Assembly: GCA_016929905.1 (NCBI GenBank)
Contig: JAFGHX010000057.1
Location: forward strand, 1 to 64,000
Direction of reading: 5' to 3'
Source of the DNA: Kiritimatiellia bacterium
GTDB taxonomy: Bacteria > Verrucomicrobiota > Kiritimatiellia > JAFGHX01
DNA: 64,000 nucleotides
A program made the translations under genes and the position numbers. Of this stretch, positions 57,812-64,000 are shown one piece after another. Every line of letters starts with the position of its first letter. Position 1 is the first letter of the stretch. Below the pieces are notes generated by a model that was given only the letters and a program-made list of their open reading frames with translations, did no database searches and was not told where the DNA came from.

Positions 57812-58414
57812 CTATTCCTGTTTCACTCTTGTGAAGCGGTAAGAGAAGTCGCTTGGGAATGCGGCCGTGTTGCTGACGCAGGTGCCGAGAAACTCCGTCA
57901 GTTCGGCCGAGGAAGCGGTCAGCACAATCTGATCGGCATCCTCCCCAACGGTCGTATGGGGAAGCGACAGCTTTTTCTCCTTGAACAGGTCGGCCACCCA
58001 CTCCCCGTTGAGCGGGGTCATGACCAGGGCGTCCCCGGTTAAGTCGACCTTGCACACGGAATGAGCCGGCACCGTATGGATCATCCACCAGGGATTCGGC
58101 GCCTTGAGCTTGTCGGGATCACCCCGCGAGAGATCCGCGAACACGACCTCGGCCACCTTGAAGTACTGCACCTTCAGCAGGGAAGCGACCCCTTCTTCGA
58201 ACGTCTGGATGGTGTCCTGGCCGAACGTCCACGCCTCCTTGTACTTCTCCGAAACGTCGCGCTCACCCTGCTTGACCAGCCGCCACTTCCCGGCGATGTC
58301 CGGCAGGTCGGTCTTCGAGTCCTCGGTGAAGAACGGCTGCAGGGATTGGATGAAACAACCGGGCAGAAAGATCGCCACAAGCACGATGCCGACAGCCAGT
58401 CCCAGTCTTCTCAT
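57812..58414 (-). CDS. Lipoprotein of unknown function
   Basis: A 200-residue protein with AAGGAG before the ATG and a clear lipobox (VAIFLPGCFIQ). The mature part has strand-rich segments (DIAGKWRLVKQGE, VCKVDLTGDALVMTPLNGEWVADLF, ADQIVLTASSAELTEFL) like lipocalin-type or META-type small beta domains. Single gene. No family recognised. Confidence 0.7.
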   Translation of the reverse strand: MRRLGLAVGIVLVAIFLPGCFIQSLQPFFTEDSKTDLPDIAGKWRLVKQGERDVSEKYKEAWTFGQDTIQTFEEGVASLLKVQYFKVAEVVFADLSRGDPDKLKAPNPWWMIHTVPAHSVCKVDLTGDALVMTPLNGEWVADLFKEKKLSLPHTTVGEDADQIVLTASSAELTEFLGTCVSNTAAFPSDFSYRFTRVKQE

Positions 58415-58621
58415 TGTACGGTCTCCTTCGGGAGATTAGGGCCCATGCCGGCGCATCACGACCGGGCCCACAGGGTATAGATTACATGACCTCACGGGTG
58501 AAAGACGATAGCAGAATGCACGTATCCGGGATTGTCTATCCGCAGGGCATTGGTGTAGGCTATGATAAGACTGGCTCCCGGCACCGGACGCCATTCACAC
58601 ATTCGCTGGAGGCCGATCAAC

Positions 58622-58846
58622 ATGGCTGAAGTAGACATCGAGCGGATCCTGGACTACATGAGTTTCCCGGGCAGGAAAGCTCTGGCCGAGGCGCTTCGCA
58701 AGGTTGCGCCCGACACGACCGCGGACATTGATGAACTGTACCGCCAGTTTCTCAATGCGCTGCGGCTGAAGTGCGGCCGGCGCGAGTACGTGCCGGACAC
58801 CTGTGTCGTGGTCGAGATGGAGGAGGCCAACCAGGGGCGCGGATGA
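58622..58846 (+). CDS. Small hypothetical protein
   Basis: A 74-residue acidic protein with GGAGG before ATG 58622. It is mostly helical (IERILDYMSFPGRKALAEALRK, then DIDELYRQFLNALRLKCG) and ends with a short strand (DTCVVVEM). Two cysteines are present without a metal-site pattern. The ribosome-binding site and helix pattern make it plausible, but there is no family match. Confidence 0.55.
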   Translation: MAEVDIERILDYMSFPGRKALAEALRKVAPDTTADIDELYRQFLNALRLKCGRREYVPDTCVVVEMEEANQGRG

Positions 58847-58929
58847 TCCGCGCCCGGCGCGTCCACCGTCCCCATGCACCGTCTCTGTTCTCTTGCCGCG
58901 GGCCCCGTGGGCTCTCGGATCTCCCCCGT

Positions 58930-59640
58930 TCACTCCCGGTATAGCGCCGTCCGAACCTGTTCTCGGATCCGCTTTCCGTTCACGCCGAATGCGCCAAGCA
59001 GCCCAGCCGGTTCGCAGTCGGCATCAGCCAGCAGACCGAGCAACACGTGTTCCGTTCCGACATGTTCCTGGTTCAAGGCCTTCGCTTCTTCGCGCGCCCG
59101 TTCGACCGCGGCCTTGCCGGCAACACTCAGCGACGCCGCGTCGCTCATCGGCTCGCTGACGTCGCCGCGCGCAATGCACGATTCGGCTTCCCGCGCGAGC
59201 CGTTCGAGGTCAACGCCCACCCGGCACAGCAGGCACGTTGCCGCGGAGCGAACGCCGAGCAGTGCGAGCAGGATCTGCGCCGGCCCGGCGGAGAGTCTCC
59301 TGTAACCCTTCGCGCCGGCACAGGCGTCGTTCAGCACCCGCTTCGCCGGCTGGGTCAACCCCCGGAACAGAGGATGCTCGAACGCGGCGCCACAGCATGA
59401 CGCGCGGGGGAGCGGCTTCTCAGGCGACAGCGCAGGCAATTCGGCGAGCTTGCTGCTGAGTGACTCCGGGCTGATCCCCAACGCGCGGAGCGCTTTGCCG
59501 GCGCGGCTTTCGGAATCCGCACTCAGCGCCAGGGCCACGTGTTCGGCCAGGAGAGCGGGCGAGCCGCGCTCGCTCGCCACCTTGTGCGCCGCCGCCATGA
59601 CGCGTCGCATCTCTTCTGCCAGGGTCAGGAGGTTGGGCAT
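58930..59640 (-). CDS. Triple Clp_N-domain protein without AAA+ modules
   Basis: A 236-residue protein made of three Clp N-terminal-type helical repeats: RRVMAAAHKVASERGSPALLAEHVALAL (about 10-70, given in part), LTQPAKRVLNDACAGAKGYRRL (about 95-155) and VERAREEAKALNQEHVGTEH with VLLGLL (about 175-236). Clp_N repeats bind adaptors and substrates of ClpA/ClpC/ClpB; here no Walker motifs follow, as in ClpS-free adaptor-like Clp_N proteins. AGGGAG precedes the start. The serpin gene ends 21 bp upstream on the same strand, so the two form an operon that pairs a protease inhibitor with a protease-adaptor-like fold. Confidence 0.8.
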   Translation of the reverse strand: MPNLLTLAEEMRRVMAAAHKVASERGSPALLAEHVALALSADSESRAGKALRALGISPESLSSKLAELPALSPEKPLPRASCCGAAFEHPLFRGLTQPAKRVLNDACAGAKGYRRLSAGPAQILLALLGVRSAATCLLCRVGVDLERLAREAESCIARGDVSEPMSDAASLSVAGKAAVERAREEAKALNQEHVGTEHVLLGLLADADCEPAGLLGAFGVNGKRIREQVRTALYRE

Positions 59641-59661
59641 GTGCGGCTCCCTTCGCGCGTC

Positions 59662-60924
59662 TCACTCTTCCGCGTATCCGCGCCGGCGCGCGGCAGGTGC
59701 GTCGACTTTCCCGAGCAGGAACAGCGACTGCATCGTGTTGTCGCGCACCAGGACGATGAACGGGTGATCGGCGCGAAAGACCGCATCGGGTTTTGCGGCG
59801 CGCGTGCCGGCGTCCGTGCCCAAGAGCCCGGCCCCGGGGCCGGCCGCCGGCTCGCTTTCCTTCACATCCAGGATCGTCCGGTGCAGGGCTTTGCTGATGA
59901 ACAGCCCGGCCTCGCGGTCTTCGGCAATGCCGGAGAAGTCGGCTTTCTTCGGCTCAAATGCGCGGGGCATGCCCATTGCGGCAAGCGTACGGTCGAGCGT
60001 GTAGCGGCCCTCGAGCCTGAACCGCGGCAGGAACACCTGCACCGTCTGGTCCTTGAGGCGGCGTGTCCATCGTTCGATCGTGCGATGCCCCAGTTGCTGC
60101 TCGATCATCGCCATCCCCAGCGGCTGGCGCGGCAGCAGGATGAGCAGCGAGTACTCCGCCTTCCGGAAGGGCAGTTCCAGCACATCCAGTTCCTTCGCCC
60201 GGTCGTAGGGGAATAGGCCGGCCTGCTCCATCATGGCGACGGGGATCTTGTCGCCGTTCGCCATCGTGAAGGGCGCGTCGCGCGTGGACCGGATGCTGAA
60301 GGGCGATTCGAGCGGGCCGGCCAGGCAAACGGCGCAAAGCACGAGCAGGCTCGTGTCGCGCGCCACGTCGCCGGGCCCCGGCATGTCCTGGATCTGGTCG
60401 CTCGTCATGGCGCGAACGGCCAGATTCAGTTCCATCGTCGCCTTCTGCGGGTCGGCGGCAAAGTCGCGCCGTACGTTCACGGCGCCCGCCGCCGGAGCGA
60501 GCTCGGGCGAGCGTTGCACCCCGCCAGCCGCCGGCTGCTCCGGCGCCACGCGCAGGCTGACCGCGTCCAACCCGAGCGTCGCGTCGCTGCAAAGGTCATG
60601 GAAGCGCGTTTCGAGTGTCCCCAGCGCCGCGTAAAACTCAGGCTCCGGACGCGCGACATGCAGAACGTCGGCGATCTCACGCTGCGTCCTGCCGCCGGCG
60701 CCGAGCTGCAGCACGGCAAGCGAATGGCACAGCGCGGACGGCGCGCACAGGAGGTCCCCTTCCCCCTTCGCCAGCGTACGGTACAGGTCGGCTCCGAAAT
60801 CCGCCTGCGCCTCCAATACGTCCTCCTGTGCCGGGCTGAGCCGAATGCGCCGCGAAGACGCCCCGCAGCAGGCCAGCAACAGCACGACGGCAAACAACGA
60901 CGTGTAGACGGGTCTTCTCTTCAT
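59662..60924 (-). CDS. Exported serpin-family protein, reduced and divergent
   Basis: A 420-residue protein with a lipoprotein-like start (VVLLLACCGA). The serpin fold can be followed in ADFGADLYRTL, LCAPSALCHSLAVLQLGAGG, PFTMANGDKIPVAMMEQ, VLELPFRKAEYSLLILLP, VQVFLPRFRLEGRYTL, FSGIAEDREAGLFISKALHRT and the closing DHPFIVLVRDN, LFLLGKV. The reactive loop (KESEPAAGPGAGLLGTDAGTRAAKP) lacks the usual E-x-G-T-E-A-A-A hinge, so classical loop insertion and protease trapping are doubtful. The segment around 105-135 is shortened and Pro/Ala-rich. Bacterial serpins protect against host or competitor proteases; here a scaffold role is equally possible. Confidence 0.85.
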   Translation of the reverse strand: MKRRPVYTSLFAVVLLLACCGASSRRIRLSPAQEDVLEAQADFGADLYRTLAKGEGDLLCAPSALCHSLAVLQLGAGGRTQREIADVLHVARPEPEFYAALGTLETRFHDLCSDATLGLDAVSLRVAPEQPAAGGVQRSPELAPAAGAVNVRRDFAADPQKATMELNLAVRAMTSDQIQDMPGPGDVARDTSLLVLCAVCLAGPLESPFSIRSTRDAPFTMANGDKIPVAMMEQAGLFPYDRAKELDVLELPFRKAEYSLLILLPRQPLGMAMIEQQLGHRTIERWTRRLKDQTVQVFLPRFRLEGRYTLDRTLAAMGMPRAFEPKKADFSGIAEDREAGLFISKALHRTILDVKESEPAAGPGAGLLGTDAGTRAAKPDAVFRADHPFIVLVRDNTMQSLFLLGKVDAPAARRRGYAEE

Positions 60925-61113
60925 GCTCGTTCCCCTGTTCCTCGTTCGGCAGCGGTGGAGGCGTCGAGGTCATGAGACAGGATGCCCGAGCGTCAGACGA
61001 GCTACTCCTCCTCGCTTGCCGCGCCAAGCCTTCCGGGCACGGCAAGCGAGGACGAACACGAAGAGCCGTGTCCGCTCTCAGCGGAAGCGCTGCCGGTTTT
61101 CACGCCCCAACGC

Positions 61114-61752
61114 TTACCAGGGCGGGTCGGTGGGGTCCCTTTCCGGTTTCTGAGGCTGAGCTTCTCTTTCGCGGGCGGGTCGCCGCCCGGGCCGATTCTC
61201 GGCCGCCCCCTGCTCGGTATTCTTCTTCTCTTCTTCCGCGCGCTTGCGCTCGTAGGCGGCGATCAGTCCGTCGATCTCCTGCTCATCGCCGCGGGTACGG
61301 CCCTTGGTTTCGAGCAGCTTGTCTTCGGCGTAGACGCGAACCACGTACCCTTTCACTTTGACGCCGGAGTCTCCGGTAATGTAGATGAACCCGCCCCGCC
61401 CGTGCCGCTTCTCCTTGCTGTACTGCGTCGTGTACGGGTCGCTCTTCACGTTGCGCACCCCGAACTTCTCGAGTTCGCCGATCTTGGTCGAGCCCGCGAA
61501 GACGATCGCCTTCAGCTTCGAATTCATCTCCTGGCCGATGTACCAGTATTTCACTTCGACATTCTTGAGCGGATTCGTCGAGAAGCTGCGCAGCCCGATC
61601 TTGAGCGCGTAGGTCTGCGCGCGGAAGCCGGTGAAGTTCTGGTCCTGTTTGACGTCCTCCTTTTCCTCCTGAACGGTGAGTGTGACCTGGGCTTGCGTCC
61701 AGCGCGCCATGGCGGCGAGTGCGACCAGCATGCAGAACACGTGTCGTTTCAT
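61114..61752 (-). CDS. Exported hypothetical protein with charged tail
   Basis: A 212-residue protein with AAGGAGAGGAG before the ATG and a signal peptide (MLVALAAMARWTQAQ). The middle is a beta domain (QVTLTVQEEKEDVK, NVEVKYWYIGQEM, GFIYITGDSGVKVKGYVVRV). Residues 165-212 are highly charged and repetitive (YERKRAEEEKKN, REREAQPQKPERD). The 189-bp gap to the serpin holds no gene. No family is recognised. Confidence 0.65.
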   Translation of the reverse strand: MKRHVFCMLVALAAMARWTQAQVTLTVQEEKEDVKQDQNFTGFRAQTYALKIGLRSFSTNPLKNVEVKYWYIGQEMNSKLKAIVFAGSTKIGELEKFGVRNVKSDPYTTQYSKEKRHGRGGFIYITGDSGVKVKGYVVRVYAEDKLLETKGRTRGDEQEIDGLIAAYERKRAEEEKKNTEQGAAENRPGRRPAREREAQPQKPERDPTDPPW

Positions 61753-61827
61753 GGCTCCTCTCCTTCGTGTCGACGGGCGGCCTTTGTGCCGTAGGGCGAA
61801 GTATAGCGGGTCTCACCGATCGAATCA

Positions 61828-62361
61828 ATGCGCGAATGGACCGACCGCGCGCTGGCGTGGCTGCAGGCACGGGCCATTAAGGTGCGGGGCCATCACCTGC
61901 TCAACGCGCGCCTGAACGAAGCGGACCACCGGAAATACGCCAGGCATCGGGACAGCCTGCGCCGGCAGATCCTGGCGCACATGGCAGCCAAGCTCGGCGT
62001 GTTGGGCAAGCGCGTCGGGGAATGGGACGCGATCAGCCACATTGCGGTCTGCGAGCATTCGCTCGAGACGCTGTTCGGCTCGCCGCAGATCTACGTGGAG
62101 GTCATGCGGCATGCGCGCAGGCTGGCGCCTGAGGCCAAGCTGTGGGTGAACGAAGGAACCATTCTGCCCGGCGGCATGCTGAGCCAGACGGTGCTTATTG
62201 GCTGCCGGCTTGACGATTTCCCCACGAACACGACCGACGGCACGGTCTATAAGGGCACGAACCAGGTCCATGAACATGTTCCGCTGACGCCCTATCAGCC
62301 GTACTACTACACCATCTGGCTGACCCACGACGGGATCCATTTCCTCGATCCGCCGCCGTAG
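61828..62361 (+). pseudogene. GH10-like glycoside hydrolase fragment joined to an unrelated tail
   Basis: A 177-residue frame. Residues 1-105 follow the middle of GH10-type barrels: ARAIKVRGHHLLNAR, LRRQILAHMAAKLGVLGKRV, then EWDAISHIAVCEHS where the catalytic W-D-V-x-N-E should be, so the acid/base glutamate is absent, and MRHARRLAPEAKLWVNEGTI. Both ends of the barrel are missing. From about residue 115 the sequence changes to an unrelated aromatic segment (NQVHEHVPLTPYQPYYYTIW, LTHDGIHF). No Shine-Dalgarno precedes ATG 61828. I read it as two gene remnants fused by deletion. Confidence 0.55.
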
Positions 62362-62393
62362 CCCGGATCGGGTACTCACGTAGTCCGCACCTG

Positions 62394-62467
62394 CCGGCTC
62401 GCGAGGACGCTCGCCCTCCACGGCCTGTCTCTCCTGCCGCTGGAGGGCGAGGCTCCTGACGAGCCGG
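62394..62467. terminator. Long REP-type hairpin between convergent genes
   Basis: Arms at 62394-62420 and 62441-62467 pair at 23 of 27 positions, including CTCGCCCTCCA with TGGAGGGCGAG and CCGGCTCG with CGAGCCGG, around a 20-nt loop. It sits between the GH10-like fragment and the tautomerase gene, both pointing at it. Confidence 0.6.
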
Positions 62468-62472
62468 CGCGC

Positions 62473-62682
62473 TCAGGACCCCGCGCCGTCCGGCTTCCGC
62501 CGGTCGATGACCAGTTGCCCGCCGACCCCGACGTTGTCGGGGCTGTTCTCCTGAAGCAGGACTACAATGGCCTGTGTGGACAGGCCGTAGAGCGTGGAGG
62601 CCGCGTCGGTCACGTCCTTCACGAACCGCCGCTTCTTGTCTACGTCCGCCACTTTCGGGCCGTCGACCCTGATGACTGGCAT
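62473..62682 (-). CDS. 4-oxalocrotonate tautomerase-family protein
   Basis: A 69-residue protein with AAAGGAG before the ATG. It begins MPVIRVDGP, so the family's catalytic proline would be residue 2 after methionine removal, and continues with DKKRRFVKDVTDAASTLYG, QAIVVLLQENSPDNVGVGGQ. The size and beta-alpha-beta layout fit 4-OT tautomerases, which form hexamers and shift keto-enol isomers. Natural substrate unknown. Confidence 0.85.
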   Translation of the reverse strand: MPVIRVDGPKVADVDKKRRFVKDVTDAASTLYGLSTQAIVVLLQENSPDNVGVGGQLVIDRRKPDGAGS

Positions 62683-62754
62683 GCGGATGCTCCTTTCCCT
62701 GTGTGTCTATACGTTCGACCCTTGGCCTTCATCCGGTTTCGGGCGACCTCTGAT

Positions 62755-62985
62755 TCAAAGACGGCGCCGTTCTTCCGCCCGGATCTTCAGCAGCCTGCAG
62801 ATGCCGCCAACATGCAGTCCGAGCGATACGGCAGCCATCAACCCCGCAATACCTGTCTTGCCGAACAGGCGGTAAACCCAGCCGATGATCCAGGGCAGCG
62901 TCACGCTGCCCGTTTCACGCTCCTCGGAGGCCAGGATCAGGTACGCGCCAGCCCTCATGCCCAGCCCGATCACGGGAGCGCTCAC
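62755..62985 (-). CDS. Small membrane protein, hypothetical
   Basis: A 76-residue frame from GTG 62985 (an ATG ten codons later is possible). It has two hydrophobic segments (TLPWIIGWVYRLFGKTGIAG and LMAAVSLGLHVGGICRLL) and a basic end (RAEERRRL). The even hydrophobic pattern suggests a real membrane protein, but no family is recognised and the ribosome-binding site is weak. Confidence 0.45.
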   Translation of the reverse strand: MSAPVIGLGMRAGAYLILASEERETGSVTLPWIIGWVYRLFGKTGIAGLMAAVSLGLHVGGICRLLKIRAEERRRL

Positions 62986-63041
62986 GGGACGGCGCGGTTA
63001 GCGCCGGTACCGTGCTTGGTTCGGCTCCCTGTTCTCGGGCC

Positions 63042-63129
63042 CAACGTTCAACGCTCAACGTTCAACTTCCAACTGCAGCATCTGCGCTTGCCCGCGCTCG
63101 TACCAGGAGTTGATGAATAGATCAGGCTA
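63042..63129. repeat. CAACGTT tandem repeats and stop-codon 19-mer
   Basis: CAACGTTCAACGCTCAACG continues as TTCAACTTCCAAC (63042-63073), a row of near-identical 7-bp units. The reverse complement of TAGCCTGATCTATTCATCA lies at 63111-63129 and starts with the stop codon of the peptidase gene, as at 37811. Confidence 0.5.
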
Positions 63130-64000
63130 GCCCCTCCCCAACAAACCGTGCTGGCGTTCAAATCTCTGCCGGTACGCTTCTCGCTGCTCCACCCAGGCGG
63201 CATCCGGCCGAAACGGCGTTTTCGCCAGGCATTCGCAGAACCGCACGCCGCCCGCCACATCGCGCAGATCGACGAACTCCGGGCTCGGCGCGTTGGCGCC
63301 GCGCGAATCGGCGCCGCGCTCGATCCCCATATTGTGGTAATTGCCCAGCGGGATCGCGATCCCGACGGCCGGCACCCCGTGAGCGATCAGCAGGCTCGCC
63401 TCGCACGCGCCGCCATCCATGAGGCGACGCTGGTATGCGCCGTCCAAATTGGCCTGCGCGACGCTTGTCGCCCAGAACAGCGCCGTCGGATCGAACACGG
63501 AGAGCCTGTCGCCCAACCGCAACACCGGCCCTCTGCCGATCCGCGCGTTCGGCAGCTGGCGCGAGGCCTCGAGATTCACCACCACCCGCGGCCGCTTGCC
63601 CTTGGCGATCCAGCCCAGTTTGACGTGGGCGATGGTCCCGATGAAGCCGGTCTCCTCGGCTCGCGAAAACAGGGCCAGGCAGCGCGGCTTCTTGCGCCCC
63701 GCCCACACGCGCAGCAGCGCAGCGCAAACCGTGAAGGTGCCGATCAGGTCGTCGATGGCGCGGGCATACAAACGCGTGCCGCGGCGCCAGAAGGGGGCAC
63801 GAAATCGGAAGCCGCCGTACAGGGCGCGGGCCGCCGGCGACCTGCCGCTCACGCCCCGGCGCGACACACGGACCTCGGCCGTGTCGATGCCCCTGTCGGC
63901 TCGGGTCAGCCGGACCTTGCTGAGCGTGCCGGCGGCTTCATAGCCGGCCCCATCGCTCACCCACACGGGCGCGCCGGCCAGGCGCGCGGTCGGCGCGCCG
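63127..64000 (-). CDS. M42-type (glutamyl aminopeptidase/cellulase-like) metallopeptidase, 5' part outside the window
   Basis: The frame is open to the right edge, so the N-terminus is missing; at least 290 residues are visible. Family metal and catalytic segments are ARAIDDLIGTF (bridging aspartate), LFSRAEETGFIGTI (catalytic glutamate pair), VVVNLEASRQL and the C-terminal HGVPAVGIAIPLGNYHNMG (histidine ligand). M42 enzymes are large self-compartmentalised aminopeptidases active on short peptides. The domain insertion usually seen after the first aspartate lies partly outside the window. Confidence 0.75.
   Translation of the reverse strand, partial: GAPTARLAGAPVWVSDGAGYEAAGTLSKVRLTRADRGIDTAEVRVSRRGVSGRSPAARALYGGFRFRAPFWRRGTRLYARAIDDLIGTFTVCAALLRVWAGRKKPRCLALFSRAEETGFIGTIAHVKLGWIAKGKRPRVVVNLEASRQLPNARIGRGPVLRLGDRLSVFDPTALFWATSVAQANLDGAYQRRLMDGGACEASLLIAHGVPAVGIAIPLGNYHNMGIERGADSRGANAPSPEFVDLRDVAGGVRFCECLAKTPFRPDAAWVEQREAYRQRFERQHGLLGRG

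Noticed and set aside
1-64000. tRNA, rRNA, known riboswitches and CRISPR arrays
   Set aside because: I looked for the T-arm GGTTCGA-type signature, rRNA core sequences and regular repeat-spacer rows and found none; a covariance-model search (Infernal/tRNAscan) would settle it.

Overview
The window is GC-rich and carries no rRNA, tRNA or CRISPR that I can recognise. The gene content suggests a free-living heterotroph of the PVC group (Lentisphaerota, Kiritimatiellota or Verrucomicrobiota; Planctomycetota is an alternative). The reasons are giant secreted beta-helix and propeller proteins, a GH95 fucosidase, a heparinase II/III-type lyase, a PcRGLX/YetA-type lyase, a UroD-like protein outside haem synthesis, creatininase-family and CE7 esterase-like enzymes, sigma factors with sensory tails and a REP-associated transposase. 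The placement is inferred from family content only.

Layout. 0.3-1.3 kb: a REP-associated tyrosine transposase fused to a DprA-like domain, with its own REP-like hairpins inside the gene. 1.5-8.2 kb: a 2236-residue exported protein. 8.4-13.6 kb: aldehyde dehydrogenase, heparinase-type lyase, an amputated FAD oxidoreductase and an IclR regulator. 13.9-18.2 kb: an ECF sigma factor fused through a membrane helix to a BNR-type propeller, then a membrane metallophosphoesterase whose 3' end collides with a broken amidohydrolase. 18.5-23.4 kb: another gene stump, a UroD-like gene divergent from an AraC regulator, and a GH95 enzyme. 23.6-32.6 kb: a signalling block (solute-binding protein, histidine kinase, NtrC-type regulator, single-domain receiver) that ends in a beta-helix protein translationally coupled to the receiver. 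32.8-37.8 kb: transposase scar, a LamG/HEAT-like secreted protein carrying a 171-bp MITE-like insertion inside its signal peptide, and a GntR/aminotransferase pair. 38.2-44.7 kb: a coupled operon of propeller protein, AraR-like GntR/LacI regulator and PcRGLX-type lyase behind a promoter with overlapping palindromes. 44.9-53.7 kb: lipase, gene fragments, lipoprotein, FGGY kinase, creatininase-family protein, esterase, CHAP protein, O-antigen ligase and a tandem-pilin-domain lipoprotein. 54-64 kb: a lipase-like protein, a receiver, rsgA, small envelope proteins, a serpin with a triple Clp_N protein, a GH10-like fragment, a tautomerase, a small membrane protein and an M42-type peptidase cut by the window edge.

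The common theme is sensing and degrading complex sulfated, fucosylated or pectin-like polysaccharides: regulators of five families (IclR, AraC, GntR/FCD, GntR/LacI, NtrC) each sit beside a hydrolase, lyase or oxidoreductase. A second theme is active remodelling by small repeats. REP-like hairpins, a MITE, a dispersed 12-bp tandem repeat and 19-mers at stop codons punctuate the gene borders, and at least six truncated genes or gene fragments lie between intact ones.
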